A DNA stretch of 61,589 nt, taken from the NCBI RefSeq assembly GCF_000317205.1, contig NZ_AJLK01000019.1, positions 1 to 61,589 on the forward strand, written 5' to 3'. Below are positions 38,843 through 47,000 of this stretch, piece by piece. The DNA comes from Fischerella muscicola PCC 7414. Lineage in GTDB: Bacteria; Cyanobacteriota; Cyanobacteriia; Cyanobacteriales; Nostocaceae. Every line of letters begins with the position of its first letter. Positions within the stretch are counted from its first letter, which is position 1. Below the pieces are notes generated by a model that was given only the letters and a program-made list of their open reading frames with translations, made no database searches and was not told where the DNA came from. Both the position numbers and the translations under genes were made by a program.

Positions 38843-40432
38843 ATGGCTATCGGCTACGTTGCGCTAGTACTCCATGCCCATCTGCCCTTTGTCCGGCATC
38901 CAGAAAGTGACTATGTGCTGGAGGAAGAATGGCTTTATGAAGCCATTACAGAAACTTATATCCCTTTACTACGAGTTTTTGAAGGCTTAAAGCGAGACGG
39001 TATAAACTTTAAAATCACTATGAGTATGACACCACCTCTGGTGTCAATGCTACGTGATCCGTTACTACAAGAACGCTACGACGAACACTTAGCAAAGTTG
39101 GAAGAACTTGTAGAGCTTGAAATTGAGCATAACGCTCACAACGGTCATATCAAATATTTAGCCGAACATTATGCCAGTGAATTTAACGCCACCAGAAAAA
39201 TCTGGGAGCAATATAAAGGTGACTTAGTAACAGCTTTTAAGCAGTACCAAGATACAAACAATCTCGAAATCATCACATGCGGTGCTACCCACGGTTACTT
39301 ACCACTGATGAAAATGTATCCCCAAGCTGTGTGGGCGCAGTTGAAGGTAGCCTGTGAACACTATGAGGAAAATTTTGGATGTCCGCCTAGAGGAATTTGG
39401 CTGCCTGAATGTGCCTACTATGAAGGCTTAGAGCGGATGTTGGCAGATGTTGGTTTGCGCTATTTTCTGATTGATGGACATGGTATCCTTTACGCCCGTC
39501 CCCGCCCCCGCTTTGGCACCTATGCCCCTATTTTTACAGAAACTGGTGTAGCTGCCTTTGGACGTGACCATGAATCCTCTCAACAGGTATGGTCTTCTGA
39601 AGTAGGTTATCCTGGTGCACCAGAATACCGAGAGTTCTACAAAGATTTGGGTTGGGAAGCTGAATACGAATATATCAAGCCCTATATTATGCCCAACGGT
39701 CAGCGAAAAAATACGGGCATTAAATATCATAAAATAACAGGTCGTGGTTTAGGTCTAGCAGATAAAGCCCTCTACGATCCCTATTGGGCAAGGGAAAAAG
39801 CTGCTGAACACGCAGGCAATTTTATGTATAATCGTGAGCAGCAAGTAGGGCATCTCTACGGGATTATGCAGCGTCCGCCAATTGTAGTTTCGCCCTATGA
39901 TGCAGAGTTATTTGGACATTGGTGGTATGAAGGACCTTGGTTTATTGATTATTTATTCCGCAAGTCATGGTATGACCAACAAACATATCAAATGACTCAC
40001 TTAGCGGATTATTTACGCGCCCATCCAAATCAGCAAGTTTGCCGTCCATCTCAATCAAGTTGGGGTTTCAAGGGCTTCCACGAGTATTGGTTGAACGAAA
40101 CTAATGCATGGATTTACCCACATCTGCATAAAGCAGCTGAACGTATGATTGAATTATCTAAAAGAGAAGCAGCAGATGAACTGGAGTGGAAAGCACTTAA
40201 CCAAGCGGCAAGAGAGTTACTTTTGGCACAATCTTCTGACTGGGCGTTTATTATGCGAACAGGCACGATGGTTCCTTATGCCGTGAGAAGGACGCGATCG
40301 CACCTCATGCGGTTTAACAAACTCTACGAAGATATAAATATTGGCAAAATCGATAGCGGTTGGTTAGAAAAAGTTGAGTTAATGGATAATATATTCCCTA
40401 ATATTAACTATCGCGTCTATCGTCCGTTGTAA
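38843..40432 (+). CDS. GH57 family glycoside hydrolase, likely 1,4-alpha-glucan branching enzyme
   Basis: 529 aa. GH57 motifs in order: HAHLPFV (motif 1), the nucleophile motif GIWLPECAYYEG (Glu about 190), and the acid/base motif YDAELFGHWWYEG (Asp about 353), then a helical C-terminal domain (LNQAARELLLAQSSDWAFIM) of the DUF1957 type. The length and C-terminal helices fit GH57 branching enzymes that act on glycogen, rather than amylopullulanases. Cytosolic. Ends at a strong terminator. A copy of a dispersed repeat lies to each side of the GH57/oxidase segment. Confidence 0.9.
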   Translation: MAIGYVALVLHAHLPFVRHPESDYVLEEEWLYEAITETYIPLLRVFEGLKRDGINFKITMSMTPPLVSMLRDPLLQERYDEHLAKLEELVELEIEHNAHNGHIKYLAEHYASEFNATRKIWEQYKGDLVTAFKQYQDTNNLEIITCGATHGYLPLMKMYPQAVWAQLKVACEHYEENFGCPPRGIWLPECAYYEGLERMLADVGLRYFLIDGHGILYARPRPRFGTYAPIFTETGVAAFGRDHESSQQVWSSEVGYPGAPEYREFYKDLGWEAEYEYIKPYIMPNGQRKNTGIKYHKITGRGLGLADKALYDPYWAREKAAEHAGNFMYNREQQVGHLYGIMQRPPIVVSPYDAELFGHWWYEGPWFIDYLFRKSWYDQQTYQMTHLADYLRAHPNQQVCRPSQSSWGFKGFHEYWLNETNAWIYPHLHKAAERMIELSKREAADELEWKALNQAARELLLAQSSDWAFIMRTGTMVPYAVRRTRSHLMRFNKLYEDINIGKIDSGWLEKVELMDNIFPNINYRVYRPL

Positions 40433-40454
40433 TAAATAAATACAACCAAAGATT

Positions 40455-40500
40455 CACACAGATGAACACGGATGATGTTATCTGTGTGTTTTTTATTTTT
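40455..40500 (+). terminator. Terminator after the GH57 gene
   Basis: CACACAGAT...ATCTGTGTG (40455-40463 / 40480-40488) followed by TTTTTTATTTTTTG, 22 bp past the stop: an intrinsic terminator. 40501-40785 holds no gene. Confidence 0.9.
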
Positions 40501-40785
40501 TGTTATTTATTAAATCTCTTGTAAAAGTAAATTATGTAAGAGTTTGGAAAGGGATTTTTAAATTCCTTTAACCCTTCACGTATATCCCGACTTGCCACCA
40601 AGTCTAACGACTAACTAATAGAAAACCTAACTATTGACTCAGGTTATTAATTGAGTAGAAAGCTATTGTGAGAAAAGAAATAATTAATTTTGCCTAGAAG
40701 TGCGAAATGCAATCATCTTCGCGCCTGATTTAAGTTACCTGTGTGTTTATCACTCAGGAGCAAAACAAGAAGGAAGTAAAAAACG

Positions 40786-41295
40786 ATGACTCAATCTCAT
40801 GAAACAAGTAGTGAAAATTTAAAAAAACTCCGAGATTTGATTCAAGACATAGAATACGCTATGTTGACAACCATAAACGAGGAAGGTGAATTACATAGCC
40901 GTCCGATGGCTACAAATCGAGAAGTTGAGTTTGATGGCGATGTCTGGTTTTTTACTTATGCCAGTTCTTATAAAGTATTTGAAATTAATCGCAATCATCA
41001 AGTTAATGTTAGTTATGCTGCACCAGACAAACAACGTTATGTCTCTTTATCTGGTATAGCCGAATTGGTACGCGATCGCCAAAAACTAGAGGAATTATGG
41101 AAACCCCAACTTCAGGCTTGGTTTCCCAAAGGAATAGACGAACCCGATATCGCTTTAATTAAAGTTAGTGTCAAAAAAGCTGAATATTGGGATTCTCCAT
41201 CAAGCCTAGTTGCAAACACCATTAGTTTGGTGAAGGGGGCTGTTACTGGCAAACCAGCTGATGTTTCTGAGCATGAAAAACTGGAATTAAAGTAA
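40786..41295 (+). CDS. Pyridoxamine 5'-phosphate oxidase-type flavin protein
   Basis: 169 aa split-barrel FMN-binding protein of the general-stress type: IEYAMLTTINEEGELHSRPM, VWFFTYASSYKVFEINRN and NVSYAAPDKQRYVSLSG. It lacks the full PdxH C-terminal motif, so it is not a classical pyridoxamine oxidase. Such proteins bind FMN and are linked to stress. Good ribosome site (AGGAAG) before ATG. Monocistronic. Confidence 0.85.
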   Translation: MTQSHETSSENLKKLRDLIQDIEYAMLTTINEEGELHSRPMATNREVEFDGDVWFFTYASSYKVFEINRNHQVNVSYAAPDKQRYVSLSGIAELVRDRQKLEELWKPQLQAWFPKGIDEPDIALIKVSVKKAEYWDSPSSLVANTISLVKGAVTGKPADVSEHEKLELK

Positions 41296-41302
41296 TTTTA
41301 AG

Positions 41303-41421
41303 TCGAACACTCATGGAACACAGATGCACACCGATAATCTATCTGTGTGCATCTGTGTTAGTTAACTAAAATCAAACTGGACAATTGTTCAAAAACCTTA
41401 TGTTACTTCTTCAATTCACAT
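41303..41421 (-). repeat. Dispersed repeat, copy B (inverted)
   Basis: Reverse complement of the element at 37790-37929; also contains an internal CAGATGCACAC/GTGTGCATCTG inverted repeat. Together the copies bracket 3.4 kb (secreted protein, GH57, flavin protein) in inverted orientation. Confidence 0.85.
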
Positions 41422-41434
41422 CAGATGTAAATTG

Positions 41435-41680
41435 TCAAACAGTATAACGACTGCGATAGTAAGCCAAAATCTGTTCCACTCTTTGTTGACTCATAGAACC
41501 AGACTCAGAAGACACTGAAATCCACATGCCAGCAATTTGGCTTTGATTGTAATCGAACTGTGGGGAAGATTGGGGAATTAATTCTACTTCCACTCCTTCT
41601 ACTTGTCGTAGATGCGCCGCTACCTCGCGATAAACTGCCAGAGGTAAACCAGTAAATTCTACTTTTTCTTTTGTCTTCAT
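41435..41680 (-). CDS. Small conserved hypothetical protein
   Basis: 81 aa. Not recognised as a named family. Soluble, no signal: VEFTGLPLAVYREVAAHLRQ and GVEVELIPQS, then QIAGMWISVSSESGSMSQQR. 5 bp after the lipoprotein gene on the same strand, so cotranscribed. ATG start. Confidence 0.75.
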   Translation of the reverse strand: MKTKEKVEFTGLPLAVYREVAAHLRQVEGVEVELIPQSSPQFDYNQSQIAGMWISVSSESGSMSQQRVEQILAYYRSRYTV

Positions 41681-41685
41681 CTTGT

Positions 41686-42570
41686 TTACGAAGATCCTAT
41701 ATTAACCGCGTTTGGGGCTGGTGATTCTGCTGAAACAGGATTACCAGTAGCTGCTGTTGTCGCTGTTGGTGGACTGCTAGCAGGTGCTTCACCAACCATT
41801 CTGGTAACTTCAATACCATATTGTTCCAGAATTATGATCGGTTCTGAACCTTCGTTCATTTCAATTCGTTTGATTAAAACTCCGTTTGCTAGTCGTTGTC
41901 CTGCCTGTACGTAACGGCTGTTTGGCTCATTTGGTACTTTAATAATAGCTTGAGGTTGATTACCAACCATAACTACACCACTAACAAAAACTGCTTTGGC
42001 TAAATCTGGTTGTGATGGTGGTGGTAATACAGATGCCAAACGTTGTTCGGGAACAACTTGGGGCATAACTTTAGGTAAGACAGGAGTTAATTTCGGAAGA
42101 TTTTTGTTTGAAACTCCTTTGTTGATATTGTTTTTTGATTTATTTAAGTTGGCAGTTAACACTACACTTCTTTTTTGCGGTGTTCTTGTCGTTATTAATG
42201 TACCTCTGGTGTTGGTAATTGGTAGAGGTAGTAACCTGGGAACAGCTCGCATTCCTGTATTAGCATTCGATAATCCTAGCGGCGATTGTCCAATAATTTG
42301 AGCAAACGGATCATTACGTCCTTTTGACACAATATCTATCCGTTCTTTAGCATTGGTGGGTTGAATCAAACTAGCAGTTGCAGAAGCGGCTAAAGTCGAT
42401 TTACCAGGCACTACAGGATTATTAAATGCTTGTGGTGGCGCTTTTTGCGTTTGCGCTGGCGTATTAGGTGGTGGTGTCGGATTACTAGATTGTTGTTCTC
42501 CTTCAGAGCCACAGGCAGCGATTGCCAAAACTGAAATGGCTGCAATTAATATTTTTAAATTTATACCCAT
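41686..42570 (-). CDS. Lipoprotein with PilP-like features
   Basis: 294 aa. Lipobox AIAAC at about residue 20 after a hydrophobic stretch (LKILIAAISVLAIAAC), then Pro/Asn-rich linker. Two features recall PilP, the pilotin-interacting lipoprotein of type IV pilus machines: KGRNDPFAQI (about 83-92) and a C-terminal beta domain (VSGVVMVGNQPQAIIKVPN, RYVQAGQRLANGVLIKRIEM, PIIILEQYGIEVTRM). The resemblance is by eye. It sits 101 bp after sigF; the sigma factor controls pili in some cyanobacteria, which agrees with such a role. Confidence 0.7.
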   Translation of the reverse strand: MGINLKILIAAISVLAIAACGSEGEQQSSNPTPPPNTPAQTQKAPPQAFNNPVVPGKSTLAASATASLIQPTNAKERIDIVSKGRNDPFAQIIGQSPLGLSNANTGMRAVPRLLPLPITNTRGTLITTRTPQKRSVVLTANLNKSKNNINKGVSNKNLPKLTPVLPKVMPQVVPEQRLASVLPPPSQPDLAKAVFVSGVVMVGNQPQAIIKVPNEPNSRYVQAGQRLANGVLIKRIEMNEGSEPIIILEQYGIEVTRMVGEAPASSPPTATTAATGNPVSAESPAPNAVNIGSS

Positions 42571-42671
42571 CAGCCCCTCTCTATCACGTCAATTTTATGT
42601 ATCAAAAGTAACCTGTTTACACATCAAAGCAAGTGTGAAATCTGATACCGTTATAACCTAACTTTTCACAT

Positions 42672-43448
42672 TTAATCTTCAGCTACACTCATTGACTGTT
42701 TCAACAAATCCAGCCCTTTTTTGACTCTGCGAGAAACAGTGACAACACTGATACCTAGCTGTTCTGCGACTTGTTTTTGTGTTAAATCGTGTAAAAACAC
42801 AAATTCTAAGACTTCACGGGTACGTTTTTCGAGTTGGAACAGCGCTTGTTGTAAGCGAATTTGATCTTCTTGTGCCAGTTGAAAACTACGATAGCGATGA
42901 TCAACAACCAGCTCTCCCAAGCAAGTAGCCCCCTCTTCTCCATCTTGGACTGGTACATCCAAACTTAAAGGGGCGCGATTCATCCATGCCAATTTGATTT
43001 CCTGCCATTCTTGGGTGGAAATTTCCAGTGCTGCGGCTAATTCTGCATCGGTTGGTTGACGATTGTATTTTTCCCGCAAAGAACGCGAAACTCCTATAGC
43101 CTGCTGTTGCAGCGCTAAGTAGCGTCGGGGAATTCTTACGGTCACACCTTTATCTCTGAGGTAATGTTGAATTTCACCCCGAATATAGGGAATAGCAAAA
43201 GAACTGAAGGCATGACCTTTAGAAATTTCAAATCTTTCAATTGCTCGAATTAAACCTAGACAACCCACCTGGAGTAAGTCTTCATAACTTTCATGGCACT
43301 GATTTATCCAATAGTGAGCTTCTTTTCTCACTAGCCCAAAATTGAGCTTCACCAGTTGATTGCGAACATTTGCCGAGCGAGATTGTTGATATTCTCGTAG
43401 CAACTGTAGAATTTCACGCTTCAGTTCGTTGGTGAGTGTGGTTGGCAT
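42672..43448 (-). CDS. sigF: Group 3 RNA polymerase sigma factor SigF
   Basis: 258 aa, sigma-B/F/G type. Region 2: NFGLVRKEAHYWINQCHESY, YEDLLQVGCLGLIRAIERFE with the -10 recognition helix FSSFAIPYIRGEIQHYLRD; region 3: VRIPRRYLALQQQA; region 4 HTH: LTQKQVAEQLGISVVTVSRR. No region 1.1. SigF in Synechocystis controls pilA and motility, so the neighbouring PilP-like lipoprotein is a possible target. First gene of sigF-lipoprotein-hypothetical. Confidence 0.93.
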   Translation of the reverse strand: MPTTLTNELKREILQLLREYQQSRSANVRNQLVKLNFGLVRKEAHYWINQCHESYEDLLQVGCLGLIRAIERFEISKGHAFSSFAIPYIRGEIQHYLRDKGVTVRIPRRYLALQQQAIGVSRSLREKYNRQPTDAELAAALEISTQEWQEIKLAWMNRAPLSLDVPVQDGEEGATCLGELVVDHRYRSFQLAQEDQIRLQQALFQLEKRTREVLEFVFLHDLTQKQVAEQLGISVVTVSRRVKKGLDLLKQSMSVAED

Positions 43449-43727
43449 AGCACCGTTTTGTTTCTCTTGGCAAACAAACAGTCAACTATTCGCTGTTAAA
43501 CCAAGCTCCAATGTACATATCTTCAAAATATGGACATGGAAAGTAACTCCCATAGGAGACACAAAGAGTCGTGATGAAAGTGTCTGCTATCAGGAGTATG
43601 ACAATGCAGCTAGATTTAAATCAGCGAAAAGAGTAATCGATTAGTAAACTTTGGTATGAGTTACAGTGTTTGAAAACACATACAAAACATATAAAATTTT
43701 TTACTTTATTTAAAACCGAAATTGTAC

Positions 43728-43750
43728 TTAACTTAAGTAAATTAAGTTAA
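43728..43750. promoter_or_regulatory. AT-rich perfect hairpin upstream of sigF
   Basis: TTAACTTAA, GTAAA, TTAAGTTAA: a 9-bp perfect inverted repeat about 280 bp upstream of sigF. Could be an operator; no protein known. 43449-43945 otherwise shows no gene. Confidence 0.4.
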
Positions 43751-43863
43751 TTTTGGCGTATAGACGAAAACCGAAACTCAAGAGATAGCGATTAGATAAA
43801 GAAAATTTGTATCAGAAATAATACTTAAAAAAGCGATTCTCGTATTGCATTTATACGCGGTAG

Positions 43864-43883
43864 GAGCGCACAGCCGTGCGCTC
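43864..43883. repeat. Palindrome GAGCGCAC-AGCC-GTGCGCTC
   Basis: Second member of the GCGCACAGC family at 6869-6890. Confidence 0.8.
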
Positions 43884-43945
43884 TCACAACTAAATTTCAA
43901 ATACTTCTTGGTGAAAGGGGAAAGGGTAAAAAATGGAAGGAACAT

Positions 43946-43986
43946 CAAAAAAAATCACCCTTGTAACGAGTGTCTACAAGGGTGAT
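43946..43986 (-). terminator. Terminator of psbO
   Basis: Minus strand: ATCACCCTTGTA / TACAAGGGTGAT, 12-bp stem with a 9-nt loop, followed by eight T. 74 bp past the psbO stop. Confidence 0.93.
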
Positions 43987-44059
43987 GGAGGATTAGCTAT
44001 TGCGATCGCCACACAAGACGACCATAGCTATCGCAATCAAGTTTTATACTCACAATCAT

Positions 44060-44893
44060 TTAACTACGAGCTTTTTCTAAGCGAGCGTAGAAGATGCCAC
44101 GAACTTTGACTTCTTTAGGTTCACCAGCACCTAAATCAGTGTCAGAGGGTTGCTCGCTCTCAAATGTACCCGCAATTTCACCAGTAGAACTATCTACTTT
44201 GGCTACGGAGAGGGAAATTTTACCATTCAGAACATCAGCACGCTTGACGTTAGCGCGCAAAAGTTCTTCATCATCAGATTGAGCAGGTAGAGCTACAGCA
44301 CTATCATAACCAGTGGCAACACCGCGACCTTTAGGATCTAAGAAGGTAGCACCACGATAAGAAGGAACTCTAAAAGTACCTTCAAAATCTGTTGAGGTAT
44401 TAATGCTGGTCATACCAGGTTGTGATTGAGCAACCAAACCTTTGATGGTAAACAAGAAAGGCACTCGCTCCCCTCCAGGCAATTGCACGGTGGTAGCTTG
44501 GAAGTCAAAGCCATCTTTTTCCACAAAGGTAAGGCTACCATCTGGATTGACTTTCAGGTCGCCCTCGATTTGATCTAGTGAATATGTCTTACGAGTGACT
44601 AATTTGCCAGCAACAAATTCTGCTTTTTGGCGCTTATTAGCGGGTTCTTCTCTTACAAAGAAATTAGTTGGTTCTAAGCAAAGTTCTTTTATGACGTAGG
44701 ATTGGCTAGCATCAATGGGAATAGAACCACGACTTGTTTCTGTGAGTTGGGGACATTTATTAGCCAGACCAGTACCTTTAATTTGATCGTAGGTGAGTAA
44801 GTCTGTACTACCAGCAGTAGGACCCTCACTACAAGCAGTTAGTAACCCCAAGCACAAAGCCAAGAGTGCAACAATTACAGCGCGAAACCTCAT
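44060..44893 (-). CDS. psbO: Photosystem II manganese-stabilizing protein PsbO
   Basis: 277 aa from ATG 44893 (MRFRAVIVALLALCLGLLTA); the longer frame to 44950 adds an atypical N-terminus. Extrinsic lumenal subunit that stabilises the Mn4CaO5 cluster. The signal region ends in LLTAC, a lipobox-like site. Mature domain: LTYDQIKGTGLANKCPQL, ELCLEPTNFFVREEPANKR (the paired Cys), GKLVTRKTYSLDQIEG, VPFLFTIKGLVAQ, RVPSYRGATFLDPKGRG. Full length. Own terminator; probably monocistronic with a strong promoter upstream. Confidence 0.97.
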   Translation of the reverse strand: MRFRAVIVALLALCLGLLTACSEGPTAGSTDLLTYDQIKGTGLANKCPQLTETSRGSIPIDASQSYVIKELCLEPTNFFVREEPANKRQKAEFVAGKLVTRKTYSLDQIEGDLKVNPDGSLTFVEKDGFDFQATTVQLPGGERVPFLFTIKGLVAQSQPGMTSINTSTDFEGTFRVPSYRGATFLDPKGRGVATGYDSAVALPAQSDDEELLRANVKRADVLNGKISLSVAKVDSSTGEIAGTFESEQPSDTDLGAGEPKEVKVRGIFYARLEKARS

Positions 44894-45381
44894 GGTCAAC
44901 CTCAATGTCAAAAATTGATATCTTAAGTTGTAAAACTGCGACTTACTCAAAGTTCTGCTTTTAGAGTCTGAAGTTGAAACACCAGACTAGTCAAGATGCA
45001 TTCAACGAGGAAGGCATCTTAAAAGCAAGCAAAAGCCAGCAGTTTTATTGTTGGCGGCATTTGGTTAAAGCTAGGGCGTGTTTATGGATGAGTACGCCTC
45101 GATACACAGTAACTTGAGCAGATTACTCGAAAGAAGATACTGTATCCAACCTCCGGACGGCTTTCCCAAGTTGAGAGCTACTGTAAATATTGTTGCTACA
45201 ACTTTTTAGGTCATCACCCAGTGTCCGTGAGTGTGCCAGTATTTTTACTTTCGTAGTGTCGCTTTTGTCATTTTGTGATATATTTGCCGCCACTACATAC
45301 AGCCCATATTTTTATGGGGAGATCAGCCAGATCATACGATTTTTTTTAACTCAAAATCAAAGCGATCTCACATTTACTATG
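44894..45381. promoter_or_regulatory. psbO upstream region
   Basis: Divergent spacer. It should contain the psbO promoter (the first 100-200 bp beyond 44893). A 95-codon plus-strand frame from 45190 ends in the repeat below and does not look coding. Confidence 0.5.
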
Positions 45382-45481
45382 CAATACTTTTTGGTTAAAA
45401 GTGAAAGAAAAAAGCGCAAGGGATGGAAGCAACATCCTTTACCCTTTCACCTTTTACCTTTTCCCAGGCACAAATGAAGAT
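45382..45481. mobile_element. MITE-like repeat, copy 1
   Basis: Begins CAATACTTTTTGGTTAAA and ends CTTTTCCCAGGCACAAATGA; the subterminal parts GGTTAAAAGTGAAAG and CTTTCACCTTTTACC are inverted. The same ends with a different, longer middle occur at 54124-54293, and a partial relative (AATACTTCTTGGTGAAAGGG) at about 43909. No transposase; likely a non-autonomous element. Confidence 0.75.
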
Positions 45482-45592
45482 GAAGTATCTAAAGGCTAAT
45501 TTCCTTTGTTTTCCGTAAACAAGTCTTTTAGCGAACAATGAAAATGGGAAATCTTCGGTAAATTTGAGTTGGTCTCATTGACAGAAGTTGGC

Positions 45593-45925
45593 ATGAATCA
45601 AGGCAAAATTTTTGAGTCAGAGAAATTATCTTACAAGCTCCAAGACATTGTCAGGGTGGTACATGATGCAGTAGCCTTTTGTCAAGGAGATGCGATCGCG
45701 CTTTTGGCTTTATTAAGACAGTTAGAACAATTACACCGAGAGATTCGAGATGGAGCTTTTCAGGAAAATTTGCCTAATAACCGTCAAGCTCTTTACTCAC
45801 TACTTAAAGATATTGAGGCAGAGGGTGGCTGGCCTTACATAGAACGGATGAGACTGCAAGAATTTTTAGCAAATTTGCCACCAGAGACTGATCCTGAAGA
45901 GGAGTGGGGGAGTGGAGGGGTGTGA
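45593..45925 (+). CDS. Conserved hypothetical protein
   Basis: 110 aa from ATG 45593 (MNQGKIFESEKLSYKLQDIV); an upstream TTG is possible. Helical, soluble, no domain I can name: VVHDAVAFCQGDAIALLALL, LEQLHREIRDGAFQENLPNN, LYSLLKDIEAEGGWPYIERM. The last residues (EEWGSGGV) come from a GGGGAG-type stretch that overlaps the next, broken gene, so the original C-terminus may have been replaced. Confidence 0.72.
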   Translation: MNQGKIFESEKLSYKLQDIVRVVHDAVAFCQGDAIALLALLRQLEQLHREIRDGAFQENLPNNRQALYSLLKDIEAEGGWPYIERMRLQEFLANLPPETDPEEEWGSGGV

Positions 45926-46614
45926 GGAGATGGGGAGTAGTGAGCATTGATGACGGTAACGGTAAAAAGCAGATTTTTCAGTCCCACTGGGACGGCAAAA
46001 ACTGGATTAAGGAGCTAACAGATGAGGTTCGAGCCAAAATTCCCATTTACCGCTATGCCGAGGTCATGCAAGCTAAATCCGAGGGTAAAACCATCTGGAT
46101 GGTAGAAGGGGAGCCAATTGTAGATGCTTTGTGGAACATGGGACTAGCAGCCACAACAACCCTTGACGGTGCGCTCAAATATCGAGCATACGGTAGTTAT
46201 AAAGCGGATTTAGAAGGTGCTAACCTAGTGCTTTGTCCCGACCGTGACGAGCCTGGATTAAAGCACATGGAAGATATTTTTGGGGACTTCCCAGACGCTA
46301 AGTGGTTGTATGCCCCGCCCAGCGATTTTTACTGGACGCATTTAACTAAACATGGGGGACTTGATTTAAAAGATTGGATTGAAAGTGGTGCAACAGTTGA
46401 CGATATAATGAGCGCCATTGAAAACAGGCGTGTGGTAGTTGATGCCCTCAACCAGGCATTACAGCTTAATGCTGACCGCTCTAGACCAGCACAAAGTAAG
46501 TATAAACAAAAGTTCAATATGATACGCGCACTTTGGGGCGATCGCCCAAGATTTCGAGCATCTTGTACTGTGCAGGTGTCAGTAGATTCTGAAAGCAGTT
46601 TTGGTAGAATTTAG
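45904..46614 (+). pseudogene. Remnant of a Toprim/primase-type replication protein
   Basis: About 230 codons open. The first codons come from the GGGGAG repeat overlapping the previous gene. From about 45950 the protein is coherent: IFQSHWDGKNWIKELTDEV, IYRYAEVMQAKSEGKTIWMV (with EGEPIVDALWNMGLAATTT, a Toprim-like Glu motif) and LVLCPDRDEPGLKHMEDIF (DxD). This is the Toprim-like core of plasmid or phage primase-helicases. The N-terminal zinc/primase part and the C-terminal helicase are missing, and the tail (RPRFRASCTVQVSVDSESS) is unrelated. A truncated mobile-element gene. Confidence 0.7.
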
Positions 46615-46629
46615 GTAACATTATCATTT

Positions 46630-46667
46630 GATAGGTCTTGTTGAGAATGCCTGACCTATCTTTTTTT
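46630..46667 (+). terminator. Intrinsic terminator after the primase remnant
   Basis: GATAGGTC / GACCTATC stem (46630-46637, 46653-46660) followed by TTTTTTT, 15 bp past the stop. Confidence 0.9.
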
Positions 46668-46715
46668 ACCCCAAAACGGTCACACTCTTATATTTCCTCA
46701 GTTTTAGCCCCTTTG

Positions 46716-46931
46716 TCACCCCTTCAGCCCTACAACTTTCGCTATCTCTGGCGTCGTGTCTGCCTCTTGCAGAGAATCTAACCAATCCCGGACGTGACGG
46801 ATCTGAATTTCGGCGATCACATCTACAGAGATAAAACTTAGAAACTTGCGAATGGTATTTTGGTAAGAAGCGCGATTTTTACCGTGATGCACGTCCAACC
46901 ACTCTTCCACCAACTCAGTCAAGGTTCTCAT
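46716..46931 (-). pseudogene. Integrase-like N-terminal fragment
   Basis: 71 aa: MRTLTELVEEWLDVHHGKNR, SYQNTIRKFLSFISVDVIAE, IRHVRDWLDSLQEAD. This looks like the SAM-like core-binding domain of a tyrosine recombinase. The catalytic domain (R...H-R-Y) is absent. It adjoins the primase remnant, supporting a decayed integrative element; a short stand-alone protein cannot be excluded. Confidence 0.5.
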
Positions 46932-47000
46932 ACAAGGGGATCAGTGTGTGATGAGTAGAAAGCCACTAACTACCACCCATTAACAACCAACTATTAACAA

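Noticed and set aside
45190-45477. 95-codon plus-strand ORF upstream of the hypothetical gene
   Set aside because: Its 3' third is the MITE-like repeat and the protein has no coding character.
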